The translations under genes were made by a program, and so were the position numbers. A DNA stretch of 6,344 nt from Pseudomonadota bacterium (GTDB taxonomy: Bacteria; Myxococcota; Myxococcia; Myxococcales; Myxococcaceae), in assembly GCA_023424585.1 (NCBI GenBank), contig JAFADT010000069.1, positions 1 to 6,344 of the forward strand. Reading direction: 5' to 3'. Under the pieces are notes generated by a model. That model made no database searches and was not told the origin of the DNA. It saw only the letters and a list, made by a program, of their open reading frames with translations. Below, piece by piece: positions 1 to 6,141 of this stretch (positions within the stretch are counted from its first letter, which is position 1; each line of letters starts with the position of its first letter).

Positions 1-665
1 TGGCTGACGAGGATGCCGGGCACCACCGTGCGGTTCGGATCCGCGCGGATGACCTCCGTGGGGACGATCTCCTCCGCCACCACGACGACCCGCTTCGCCG
101 CGAAGGCCGCCTCCTTCTGGGAGCCCAGCAGGCCCCACACCTGCGCGTTGCCCTCCGGGTCCGCGCGCTGGCAGTGGAGGATGGTGACGTCCGGGTGCAG
201 CGCGGGCACCGTGGCCAGCTCCCGCTCCGTGTACGGGCAGCGCACCGTGCGGATGTTCGCGTTCACCCGCGCGATGTCGCCGCCGTAGTAGTTGTCGAGC
301 GGCCAGAACGGCAGCCCCGCGGCCGCGGCCTGGAGGCGCGACAGCAGCCCGAAGTGCGAGTACTCCTCCAGCTCCAGCCGCTCCGCGCAGCCGGCCTCGC
401 TGCGCCGCCGGAGCGCGTGCAGGCTGCCCACGCCCGGGTTGCCGGCCCAGCTGAACACCAGCCGCTTCACGCAGCCGGCCTCGATGAGCTGGTCATAGAC
501 GAGGTCCGGCGTGAGCCGGATGGCGGTGAGGTTCCGCCGGCCCTGGCGGATGAGCTCATGCCCCGCCGCGAAGCAGATGAGGTGGGTGAACCCGTCGATG
601 ACGATTGCGTCGCCATCGTGCACGGAGGCCGCGATGGCCTCCTTCATCGAGCAGCGCTTGTCCAT
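1..665 (-). CDS. CoA-transferase subunit A (glutaconate CoA-transferase alpha-like), 3' end beyond window
   Basis: I translated 221 codons from an ATG at 663-665; the frame is open to the window edge, so the C-terminus is missing. The protein looks like the alpha subunit of family I CoA-transferases (GctA type, CoA_trans fold). It has an N-terminal DGDAIVIDGF segment (res. 17-26), then RQGRRNLTAIR (40-50), a Gly-rich WAGNPGVGSLHALRR stretch (73-87) and the conserved ADPEGNAQVWG (168-178). These enzymes move CoA from a donor thioester to a free acid in the cytoplasm. The catalytic glutamate belongs to the beta subunit, which should be encoded just beyond position 1. The start lies 1 nt after the upstream aminotransferase stop, so the two are probably translationally coupled; only a weak SD (AAGG/CGAG) is visible. 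It does not resemble my recollection of myxobacterial AibA (isovaleryl-CoA route). The substrate is unknown; glutarate, glutaconate or a similar acid would fit the neighbours. Confidence 0.88.
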   Translation of the reverse strand, partial: MDKRCSMKEAIAASVHDGDAIVIDGFTHLICFAAGHELIRQGRRNLTAIRLTPDLVYDQLIEAGCVKRLVFSWAGNPGVGSLHALRRRSEAGCAERLELEEYSHFGLLSRLQAAAAGLPFWPLDNYYGGDIARVNANIRTVRCPYTERELATVPALHPDVTILHCQRADPEGNAQVWGLLGSQKEAAFAAKRVVVVAEEIVPTEVIRADPNRTVVPGILVS

Positions 666-666
666 G

Positions 667-2019
667 TCAGCTCGCCTTCAGGCCATGGCGCGCGTCCAGC
701 TCCTGGAGGCACGCGCCCAGGATGCCCAGCATCACGTCCACCTCGTGCCGTCCCACCACCAGCGGGGGGGCGAAGCGGATGGTGGACTTGCCGCACGACA
801 GCAGCAGCAGGCCCTTCTGGAACGCGAGCTGCTCCAGGTCCGCGACATACGCGGACGCGGGCTCGCGGGTGCCGGGCTGCACGAACTCCGCGCCCACCAT
901 CAACCCCACGCCGCGCACGTCGCCGATGACGGGGTGCCCGCGCTGGAGCGCCCGGAGTCCGGAGACCAGGTGCTCGCCCACTTCGCGCACGCTGCCCAGC
1001 AGGCCCTCCACCACGTCCAGCGTGGCGAGCGCGGCGGCGCAGCACACCGGGTTGCCGCCGTAGGTGCTGCCGTGCGAGCCGCGCGGCCAGGTCATCACGG
1101 ATTCCCGCGCGATGATGGCCCCCAGCGGCATGCCGGACGCGATGCCCTTGGCGGACAGCACGATGTCCGGCATCACCCCGAAGTGCTCCGCCGCGAACAT
1201 GTGGCCCGTGCGGCCGATGCCGGACTGCACCTCGTCGAACACCAGCAGGATGCCGTGCGCGTCGCACAGCCGGCGCAGCTCCTGGAGGAAGCCCGTGGGC
1301 GGCACCACGTAGCCGCCCTCGCCCAGGATGGGCTCCACGAAGATGGCGGCCACCTCGCGGGGGTCCACGTGGTTGACGAACCAGTCCGTCTCCAGGAGGC
1401 GCACCGGGTTGCACGCGTCGCCGCACGCGCCAGGCTCGCAGCCGTTCCCGCAGCGGTACGGGTTGGCGTAGGGGATGTGCAGCACGCCCGGCAGCAGCGG
1501 GCCGAAGAAGGCGCGCTGGGCCACCTTGGAGGAGTTGAGGGAGATGGCGCCATAGGTGCGGCCGTGGAAGCCGCCCTTGAAGGCGATGATTGTCTGCCGG
1601 CGCGTGTGGTGCCGCGCCAGCTTGAGCGCGCCCTCCACCGCCTCCGTGCCGGAGTTGGTGAGGAAGACCTTCTTCGGGCCCATCTGGGGCAGGTAGCCCG
1701 CGAGCCGCTCGCACAGGCGCGAGAAGCCGTCGTAGTAGAAGTCCGTGCCGCAGATGTGGAGGAAGCGGCCCGCGGCCTCCTGGATGGCCTTCACCACGTG
1801 CGGGTGGGCGTGCCCCGTGGACGCCACGGCGATGCCCGCCATGAAGTCCAGGAAGCGGTTGCCGTCCACGTCGTACACCCAGGGGCCTTCGCCCCGCTCC
1901 ACCACCAGGGGGTATTCCTTGATGTACGAGGGCGACGTGTAGCGCCGGTCCACGTCGATGATGGCGCGGGCGTTGGGCCCCGGGGGGACGACCTTCACTT
2001 CGGGATAGAGCGGGTGCAT
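667..2019 (-). CDS. Class III PLP aminotransferase (acetylornithine/GABA aminotransferase family)
   Basis: A 450-residue protein, normal length for class III (fold type I) omega-aminotransferases, which move a terminal amino group to a 2-oxo acid using PLP. Visible motifs: phosphate-binding NSGTEA (122-127), FHGRTYG (151-157), VEPILGEGG (228-236), FDEVQSGIGRTG with the pyridine-nitrogen Asp262 (261-272), the Schiff-base lysine in SAKGIASGMPLG (Lys291), and HGSTYGGNP (316-324). The N-terminus (VVPPGPNARAIIDVDRR, 10-26) resembles the archaeal-type branch annotated as GABA/ornithine aminotransferases, a branch that also contains amino-acid racemases. An insert at 190-203 carries four evenly spaced cysteines (C-x3-C-x4-C-x3-C). 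The ATG has GGAAG 5 nt upstream and sits 13 nt after the aldehyde dehydrogenase stop. It is clearly a different paralogue from the first aminotransferase of the operon. The fold and cofactor are secure; the amino donor is not. Confidence 0.94.
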   Translation of the reverse strand: MHPLYPEVKVVPPGPNARAIIDVDRRYTSPSYIKEYPLVVERGEGPWVYDVDGNRFLDFMAGIAVASTGHAHPHVVKAIQEAAGRFLHICGTDFYYDGFSRLCERLAGYLPQMGPKKVFLTNSGTEAVEGALKLARHHTRRQTIIAFKGGFHGRTYGAISLNSSKVAQRAFFGPLLPGVLHIPYANPYRCGNGCEPGACGDACNPVRLLETDWFVNHVDPREVAAIFVEPILGEGGYVVPPTGFLQELRRLCDAHGILLVFDEVQSGIGRTGHMFAAEHFGVMPDIVLSAKGIASGMPLGAIIARESVMTWPRGSHGSTYGGNPVCCAAALATLDVVEGLLGSVREVGEHLVSGLRALQRGHPVIGDVRGVGLMVGAEFVQPGTREPASAYVADLEQLAFQKGLLLLSCGKSTIRFAPPLVVGRHEVDVMLGILGACLQELDARHGLKAS

Positions 2020-2032
2020 GAGGGCTTCCAGG

Positions 2033-3592
2033 TCAACCCATCCGGGTCTGGGACTGCTCGCGCATGAACTGCGAGACGTAATAGGGACCGCAGCCGCCCT
2101 TGCCGGTGGAGCCGCTGCCCTTCCAGCCGCAGAAGGGCTGCACGCCGGGCCACGCGCCCGTCGTCGCGCCCGTGCGGCGGTTGGCGTAGAGCACGCCCGC
2201 CTCCGCGCGGGCCATGAACGCCTCCACCGTGTCCGGGGCCGCGCTGAAGATGCCGGCGGTGAGGCCGTAGGCGCTGTCGTTGGTCAGCGCCAGCGCCTCG
2301 TCCAGCGAGCGGAAGGAGGCCACGCCGACGAAGGGCAGGAACAGCTCCTCGCGCATCAGCCGGTGCGCGTGGGGCAGCTCCACCACCGTGGGCGCCACGA
2401 AGTGGCCATGCGCCAGCGCCGCGTCCAGGGCCGGCCTGTCGCCGCCCGCGTGCACGGTGCCGCCGCGCCGCGCCTCCGCCACCGCCTGCTCGAAGCGCCG
2501 GACGGAGGCCGCGTTGATGACCGGGCCCATGAAGACGGACGCGAGCGCGGGGTCCCCCACCACCGTGTCGCGGGCCTTTCGGGCCAGCCGCTCGACGAAG
2601 TCCTGGCGCACGTCCTCGTGCACGTAGATGCGCGACAGCGCGCTGCACTTCTGGCCGGACATGCCGAACGCGGAGCGGTGGCAGCCCTCCACCGCCGCCT
2701 CCAGGTCCGCGTCCTGGCAGACGATGGCCGCGTTCTTGCCCCCCAGCTCCAGCAGCGCGGGCCGCACGTGCTGCTCGGTGAGGACGCGGAACAGCTCCAT
2801 GCCCACCCGGGTGCTGCCGGTGAAGGCGACGCCGTCCACCGCGGGGTGGCGCACGAGCGCGGAGCCCAGGCCTTCCCCCTCGCCATGCACCACCTGGAGC
2901 ACGCCGTCCGGCAGGCCCGCGTCCCGCAGCGCCTGGAAGAGGCCCTCGGCGCAGCCGGGGGCGTCCTCGCTGGGCTTGAGGATGACCGCGTTGCCGCCCA
3001 GCAGCGCGCCCGCGCTCATCCCGGCGGCCAGCGCGAGCGGGAAGTTGAACGGGGAGATGACGACGAAGACGCCGTAGGGACGCAGCACGCTGCGCGTGTC
3101 CTCGCGGGGGGACAGGCGCGCCATGGGCAGGTGGAAGCCGCGCGCGGACTCCACCTGGCCGGCGTAGTAGCGCAGCAGGTCCGCGGACTCCTCCACGTCG
3201 CCCAGCGCCTCCAGCCGGTTCTTGCCCACCTCCAGCGTCATCCCCGCGGCCAGCTCCCACCGGCGCTCGGAGATGAGGTCCGCGGCGCGGCGCAGGATGC
3301 GGACGCGCTCCTCCCACGCGGTGGCGCCCCACGCGCGCTGGGCCTCCTTGGCCGCGAGCACCACGCGCCCCACCTCGCCGGGCGCGGTGCGGTGGAAGCG
3401 GCCCACCACCTCCGACGGCCGCGAGGGATTGCGGCTGTCCAGCAGGTCGCCGCTCGCGTGCGCCTTGCCGGCGATCCACGACGGGTGCTCCGCGCCCAGG
3501 CGGGCGCGCACCGTGGCGAGCGCCGCGTCGAAGCGCGCGTGCAGCTCCGTCAGGTCCGCGTCCAACACCGAATAGGTGATGCGAAAGGTCAT
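2033..3592 (-). CDS. NAD(P)-dependent aldehyde dehydrogenase, PruA (glutamate-semialdehyde dehydrogenase)-like
   Basis: A 519-residue ALDH-superfamily enzyme oxidising an aldehyde to an acid. Motifs in order: SPFNFPLA with oxyanion Asn183, LKPSE with cofactor-binding Lys206, FTGSTRVG of the Rossmann fold (257-264), general base Glu282 in LELGGKN, catalytic Cys316 in SGQKCSA, and EELFLPFVG (415-423). The C-terminal TGATTGAWPG, WKGSGSTGK and YYVSQFMREQS segments and the 519-aa length point to the delta-1-pyrroline-5-carboxylate/glutamate-gamma-semialdehyde dehydrogenase branch rather than to succinate-semialdehyde or methylmalonate-semialdehyde dehydrogenases. The ATG overlaps the preceding aminotransferase stop (ATGA) and has GGAG 5 nt upstream, so translation is likely coupled; the longer open frame above it is only a shadow of that gene. 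The usual FGGWKGSG reads FCGWKGSG here, with another Cys at 501. It probably oxidises the semialdehyde made by a neighbouring aminotransferase. The class is secure, the substrate inferred. Confidence 0.94.
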   Translation of the reverse strand: MTFRITYSVLDADLTELHARFDAALATVRARLGAEHPSWIAGKAHASGDLLDSRNPSRPSEVVGRFHRTAPGEVGRVVLAAKEAQRAWGATAWEERVRILRRAADLISERRWELAAGMTLEVGKNRLEALGDVEESADLLRYYAGQVESARGFHLPMARLSPREDTRSVLRPYGVFVVISPFNFPLALAAGMSAGALLGGNAVILKPSEDAPGCAEGLFQALRDAGLPDGVLQVVHGEGEGLGSALVRHPAVDGVAFTGSTRVGMELFRVLTEQHVRPALLELGGKNAAIVCQDADLEAAVEGCHRSAFGMSGQKCSALSRIYVHEDVRQDFVERLARKARDTVVGDPALASVFMGPVINAASVRRFEQAVAEARRGGTVHAGGDRPALDAALAHGHFVAPTVVELPHAHRLMREELFLPFVGVASFRSLDEALALTNDSAYGLTAGIFSAAPDTVEAFMARAEAGVLYANRRTGATTGAWPGVQPFCGWKGSGSTGKGGCGPYYVSQFMREQSQTRMG

Positions 3593-4977
3593 GGCCGCTC
3601 CAGGAAACGGGTCAGGCCCCGGGCGAGCAGGTCCACCAGCTCGTCCACCTGGGGCTCGGTGATGATCAGCGGCGGGCCCACCATCAGCAGGTCGCCGTTC
3701 GTCCCGTCGGCGTGGCCGGTGTTGGGCCAGAGGACGAGCCCCCGCGAGAACAGCTCCGCGAGCAGCCCCTCCACCACCTTGCGCGTGCGCGGGAAGGGCC
3801 GCTTCGTGGCCTTGTCCTCCACCAGCTCCACGCCCGCCATCAGCCCCACGCCCTGCACGGAGCCCACGTGGGGCAGGGGCAGGAGGACCTCGCGCAGGCG
3901 GCGTTGCAGGTGGGCGCCCACGCGCGCGGCGTGCGCCACCAGGTCGTGCCGCTCGTAGTAGTCCAGCACCGCCACGCCCGCGGCCGTCATGCACGGGGCC
4001 TGGAGGTACGTCTGCGCGTGCATGAAGCCGCCGGAGCCCTGGCGCAGCTCCTCCAGGTGGTCCTCGCGCACCAGCACCGCGCTCAGCGGGGCGTAGCCGC
4101 CGCTCAGGCCCTTGCCCAGCACCAGCAGGTCCGGCGTGAGCCCCACCTGGTCGCTCGCGAAGAAGCGCCCGGTGCGCCCGCAGCCGCACATCACCTCGTC
4201 GGCGATGACCAGGATGCCGTGGCGGCGGCAGATGGCGGAGACCTGCTCGAAGTACCCGGGCGGCGGCACGGCCGCGCCCGCCGACGAGCCGATGACCGGC
4301 TCCGCGACGAACGCCGCGACGGTGTCCGGCCCCACGCGCTGGAGCGTCTCCTCCAGCAGCCGCGCGTAGTGCGCGGCGCCGTCCCGCGCGTAGTCCTCCA
4401 GGCCGCAGCGGTAGGGGTAGGGCGCGGGCGTGGTGACGACCTCCGACAGCAGGGGGCCGAAGAACGTCTGGTAGTGCGGCCGTCCGGACATGGACAGCGC
4501 GTAGAGCGTGTTGCCGTGGTAGCCGGGCACGCGGGTGATGACGCGCGTGCGCTGGGGCTGGCCCCGCTCCACGCACAGCTGCCGCGCGAACTTCACGGCC
4601 GCCTCGATGGCCTCCGACCCCGAGCCGAGGAAGGCCGCCCGCCTCAGCCCCGCGGGCGCGTGCGCGCACAGGCGCGTGGCCAGCGCCTCGGTCACCTCCG
4701 TCGTGAAGTGGGTGCCGTTGACGTACGCGACCTGAAGCAGCTGCGCATGGATGCGGTCCGCCACCTCGCGGTTGCCGTGGCCCACGCTGGCCACCAGCGC
4801 GCCCGCCGAGCCGTCCAGGTAGCGGCGGCCCTGGGCGTCGTACAGGTAGACGCCCTCGCCGTGGGTGACGACGGGGAACTCGCGCGACAGGTTGCGCAGG
4901 AGCACGTTCCCGTCGGGGTAGCGGATGGCGTTCAAAGGCAGACGGCTCCCCTGGCGGCGCGCGCGGGACGCGGCCAC
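3589..4977 (-). CDS. Class III PLP aminotransferase, first gene of the operon
   Basis: A 462-residue class III aminotransferase when read from the GTG at 4975-4977. It has GSGSEAIEAA (118-127) for the PLP phosphate, GYHGNTLYA (152-160), AEPVIGSSAG (225-234), ADEVMCGCGRTG with Asp260 (259-270), and Schiff-base Lys289 in VLGKGLSGGYAPLSAV. The family fold seems to begin near NAIRYPDGNVLLRNL, so the first 14 residues are a basic, Arg-rich extension. The GTG lacks an SD. A TTG at 4933-4935 (residue 15) has AGGGGAG about 10 nt upstream and gives a 448-aa protein; either start is possible. No start codon occurs in frame above the GTG before a stop at 5071. The related family converts omega-amino acids or amines to semialdehydes with pyruvate or 2-oxoglutarate. 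The gene ends in a 4-nt overlap with the aldehyde dehydrogenase. It is the first gene after the B12 riboswitch leader, hence the likely direct target. Confidence 0.93.
   Translation of the reverse strand: MAASRARRQGSRLPLNAIRYPDGNVLLRNLSREFPVVTHGEGVYLYDAQGRRYLDGSAGALVASVGHGNREVADRIHAQLLQVAYVNGTHFTTEVTEALATRLCAHAPAGLRRAAFLGSGSEAIEAAVKFARQLCVERGQPQRTRVITRVPGYHGNTLYALSMSGRPHYQTFFGPLLSEVVTTPAPYPYRCGLEDYARDGAAHYARLLEETLQRVGPDTVAAFVAEPVIGSSAGAAVPPPGYFEQVSAICRRHGILVIADEVMCGCGRTGRFFASDQVGLTPDLLVLGKGLSGGYAPLSAVLVREDHLEELRQGSGGFMHAQTYLQAPCMTAAGVAVLDYYERHDLVAHAARVGAHLQRRLREVLLPLPHVGSVQGVGLMAGVELVEDKATKRPFPRTRKVVEGLLAELFSRGLVLWPNTGHADGTNGDLLMVGPPLIITEPQVDELVDLLARGLTRFLERP
4946..4952 (-). promoter_or_regulatory. 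Shine-Dalgarno-like AGGGGAG supporting an internal TTG start
   Basis: On the minus strand AGGGGAG lies about 10 nt before TTG at 4933-4935, inside the 5' end of the longest reading of the first aminotransferase. The upstream GTG at 4975-4977 is preceded by a pyrimidine-rich stretch without an SD. The conserved part of the protein begins right after the TTG, so this site argues for the shorter product. It is not decisive. Confidence 0.4.
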
Positions 4978-5122
4978 GGTGGATGAAAGGAATTGCGTCG
5001 CGAAACGGAGGACGTCGTCAGCGGCGCCGCACCCGGGGGCTGGCGCGCCGTGTCTGGCTCCCGTGTCCTGTCACTGCCTCGCGCCGTCTCCGCGGTGTTC
5101 CACGCATCGTCGTCCGTCCTCA

Positions 5123-5142
5123 CGGGCGACCCGCGTCGCCCG
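5123..5142 (-). repeat. 8-bp GC hairpin with 4-nt loop in operon leader
   Basis: CGGGCGAC (5123-5130) and GTCGCCCG (5135-5142) are perfect inverted repeats around a 4-nt loop. A second small inverted repeat, GGCCA/TGGCC (5142-5152), abuts it. There is no U-tract after it on the minus strand, so I call it a structured leader element, possibly a pause or attenuation structure, not a terminator. Confidence 0.45.
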
Positions 5143-5238
5143 GCCAATGGCCCGCGAAGGTGGAGGGAGGGGTGTCCAGGCGCGACGCCGCGCACCCGGG
5201 CCGCGTGAGGGCCCGAAGACACCGACCCCCACCCCCGC

Positions 5239-5275
5239 GGGTGGCTGGAGACAGGAGGGATGAGGAGGGAACGTG
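5239..5275 (-). promoter_or_regulatory. C/U-rich, G-poor RNA tract, possible Rho loading (rut-like) site
   Basis: As minus-strand RNA this stretch is dominated by C and U, with repeated CUCC/CCCUCC runs and few G residues, in a region that is otherwise balanced G+C. Such C-rich, G-poor unstructured RNA is what Rho binds. A similar shorter run lies at about 5155-5180. Its place after a riboswitch and before the first start codon would suit riboswitch-gated Rho termination. This is a composition-based suggestion only. Confidence 0.3.
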
Positions 5276-5308
5276 CCGGGCAAAGTCCTGTGGAAACAAG
5301 GCCTTGCG

Positions 5309-5321
5309 CGGACCTTCCCGC
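5309..5321 (-). repeat. 13-nt element shared by both riboswitch leaders, copy 1
   Basis: The minus-strand sequence GCGGGAAGGTCCG occurs here, about 57 nt after the B12 box of the complete riboswitch, and again identically at 6142-6154 after the partial riboswitch. In both places AAGG can pair with a following CCTT to form a small hairpin. Identical sequence at matching distance suggests a common expression-platform part or protein/RNA contact site. Confidence 0.5.
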
Positions 5322-5378
5322 CCTCCCTCGGGGCTCCAGGTCGAACCGTCCGTGGATGTCTCCCACGGCACGGATGCG

Positions 5379-5563
5379 GGCAGGTCTTCGGGCTCGTGAG
5401 CGCGTCCGGCACCGGGGTGCCGGAGTTCCTACTGGCCGTCACTTCCCAGCGCCCACGTGGGCGCCAGTGTCATGGACGGCGGTCGTTCTCACCTACCGCT
5501 GCGGGGCAGCCCCGGCTTCGGACCGGGTTCCCTTTTCAGCCTGGGCAAACCCAGGCACCAGCA
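5379..5563 (-). promoter_or_regulatory. Cobalamin (adenosylcobalamin-type) riboswitch, complete
   Basis: Read on the minus strand, the block has the cobalamin aptamer landmarks in correct order. GGTGCC opens a 7-bp GCCTGGG/CCCAGGC stem (about 5538-5558), followed by CTGAAAAGGGAACCCGGT, GGGGCTGCCCCGCAGCGGTAG and CACTGG. Next come a long self-complementary stem (GCGCCCACGTGGGCGC, 5449-5464), GGGAAGTGACGGCCAGTAGG (5428-5447) and a 9-bp stem at 5405-5424. The 3' B12 box AGCCCGAAGACCTGCC is at 5379-5394. Members of this class bind cobalamin and usually turn off the downstream genes. A strong promoter lies immediately upstream, with its predicted start at about the first aptamer base. The next gene on this strand is the aminotransferase operon, about 400 nt on. 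The aptamer call is strong; the controlled gene set is inferred from position and strand. Confidence 0.93.
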
Positions 5564-5616
5564 TGGCGTCGTCTATACGCCCGGCTTGTTTCAGGTGTCA
5601 AGGCAATGTCTGTCAT
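5536..5616 (-). CDS. Possible 26-codon ORF overlapping thioesterase stop (doubtful)
   Basis: An ATG at 5614-5616 overlaps the thioesterase stop as ATGA and has GGAG 8 nt upstream, giving MTDIALTPETSRAYRRRHAG plus six residues before TGA at 5536. The same bases hold the consensus promoter and the first riboswitch stem, which explain them better. If real, it would only be translated from read-through of the thioesterase transcript, with the ribosome passing through the first aptamer helix. No family resemblance is seen. Confidence 0.15.
   Translation of the reverse strand: MTDIALTPETSRAYRRRHAGAWVCPG
5572..5601 (-). promoter_or_regulatory. Sigma70-type promoter for the riboswitch-led operon
   Basis: On the minus strand TTGACA (5596-5601) and TATAGA (5572-5577) are separated by 18 nt, a near-consensus housekeeping promoter and a rare AT-containing patch in this GC-rich DNA. 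The predicted transcription start is around 5564, directly before the GGTGCC that begins the cobalamin aptamer. The promoter begins 11 nt past the thioesterase stop, so the operon has its own start even if thioesterase transcripts also read through. Confidence 0.8.
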
Positions 5617-6023
5617 GTCTGGTTCTCCGGCGCGAGCGGCGGCACGGCGGTGGGACGGCGCTCCGCGTCGAGCGCGACGAGGATGAAGCGTCCGCGCGTG
5701 CACAGCTGTCGTGCGCCGGACAGGAGGTCTTCGGCGAACAGCTCCACGTCCACGGTGAGGGAGGTGCGGCCGGTGGCGACGACGCGGCCCACCAGCTCCA
5801 CCAACTGGCCCTGGCGCACGGGGGTGTGGAAGTCCACGCGTTCGCTGGACGCGGTGACGACGGTGCGCCGCGCGTAGCGGCTGGCGGTGATGAACGCGGA
5901 CATGTCCATCAAGCGCAGCGCCTGTCCGCCGAAGAGGGTGCCGTAGTGGTTGGTCTGATCCGGGAAGACCATGTCCACCATGCGGGTCTCCGTGGCGGAC
6001 GGGGGGAGGGAAGGGGACGTCAT
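5613..6023 (-). CDS. Hotdog-fold acyl-CoA thioesterase (YciA/BACH/ACOT type)
   Basis: A 136-residue single hotdog domain, the usual length of YciA-type enzymes that hydrolyse acyl-CoA to free acid and CoA in the cytoplasm. The hallmark block TNHYGTLFGGQALRLMDMSA (24-43) holds the conserved Asn25 and the probable catalytic Asp40. SSERVDFHTPVRQGQLVEL and GRTSLTVDVELFAEDL supply the strands and the Phe/Pro segment typical of the family. I chose the ATG at 6021-6023, which has GGAG 9 nt upstream and leaves a normal N-terminus. An in-frame GTG at 6084-6086 would add 21 residues of Gly/Arg-rich, family-unlike sequence and has poor SD spacing. It follows a second cobalamin riboswitch leader and ends 11 nt before the promoter of the next operon, with no terminator between. 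The substrate is unknown; short or medium acyl-CoAs are common for this family. Confidence 0.92.
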   Translation of the reverse strand: MTSPSLPPSATETRMVDMVFPDQTNHYGTLFGGQALRLMDMSAFITASRYARRTVVTASSERVDFHTPVRQGQLVELVGRVVATGRTSLTVDVELFAEDLLSGARQLCTRGRFILVALDAERRPTAVPPLAPENQT

Positions 6024-6141
6024 GAGGAGGGACTCCAGGCCCGAGCGGCCGTGCGCGCCGCGTGCGGAAGGGACACCGGGACACACGGCTCCCGGGCCCG
6101 GGGCACGGGCGGTGGCGGACGCGTGGACCGCGAAGGGTTGC

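Larger units (their letters stand above)
4978..5378 (-). promoter_or_regulatory. About 400-nt untranslated leader / expression platform of the aminotransferase operon
   Basis: This stretch between the riboswitch and the first gene shows no convincing gene: open frames in it are Arg/Pro/Gly-rich, lack SD sites and resemble no family. On the minus strand it holds, in order, a CCGTGG/CCACGG hairpin just after the aptamer (5350-5368), the 13-nt element shared with the other leader (5309-5321), the palindrome CAAGGCCTTG (5297-5306), pyrimidine-rich tracts (about 5239-5275 and 5155-5180), a 6-bp CGGGCC/GGCCCG hairpin (5197-5215) and an 8-bp hairpin (5123-5142). No U-tract follows any hairpin, so an intrinsic terminator is not evident. 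The length suggests control of elongation (perhaps by Rho) rather than simple masking of the first ribosome site; that is inference. Confidence 0.55.

Noticed and set aside
1..665. AibA of the alternative isovaleryl-CoA pathway
   Set aside because: Although the lineage may be myxobacterial and the fold is the same, the sequence differs from AibA as I recall it and the aminotransferase/ALDH context does not fit that pathway.
511..2067. 518-codon plus-strand open frame
   Set aside because: Antisense to the second aminotransferase and the CoA-transferase; low-complexity His/Arg/Ala/Val composition and no family motifs.
2018..3958. 646-codon plus-strand open frame opposite the ALDH and aminotransferase genes
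   Set aside because: It is antisense to two clear enzyme genes. The translation is rich in Arg, Ala, Gly, His and Val with no recognisable domain, as expected for a shadow frame in GC-rich DNA.
3593..4669. Long N-terminal extension of the ALDH frame
   Set aside because: This part overlaps the aminotransferase in another frame and is Arg/Ala/Gly-rich. The real ALDH starts at the ATG 3590-3592 with an SD and a family-like N-terminus.
3712..4986. 424-codon plus-strand open frame
   Set aside because: Mirror of the first aminotransferase with biased composition; no SD or domain.
4932..5366. 144-codon minus-strand frame in the operon leader, starting MGDIHG
   Set aside because: Starts at a GTG without SD, is Arg/Pro/Ser-rich, overlaps the real aminotransferase start, and the MGDIHG resemblance to phosphoesterases stops at once.
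5260..5877. Plus-strand frames starting near AGGAGG (5253-5270)
   Set aside because: The SD-like AGGAGG runs look attractive, but the frames run antisense through the riboswitch and into the thioesterase, with no domain. The purine run is better explained as the complement of the pyrimidine-rich leader.
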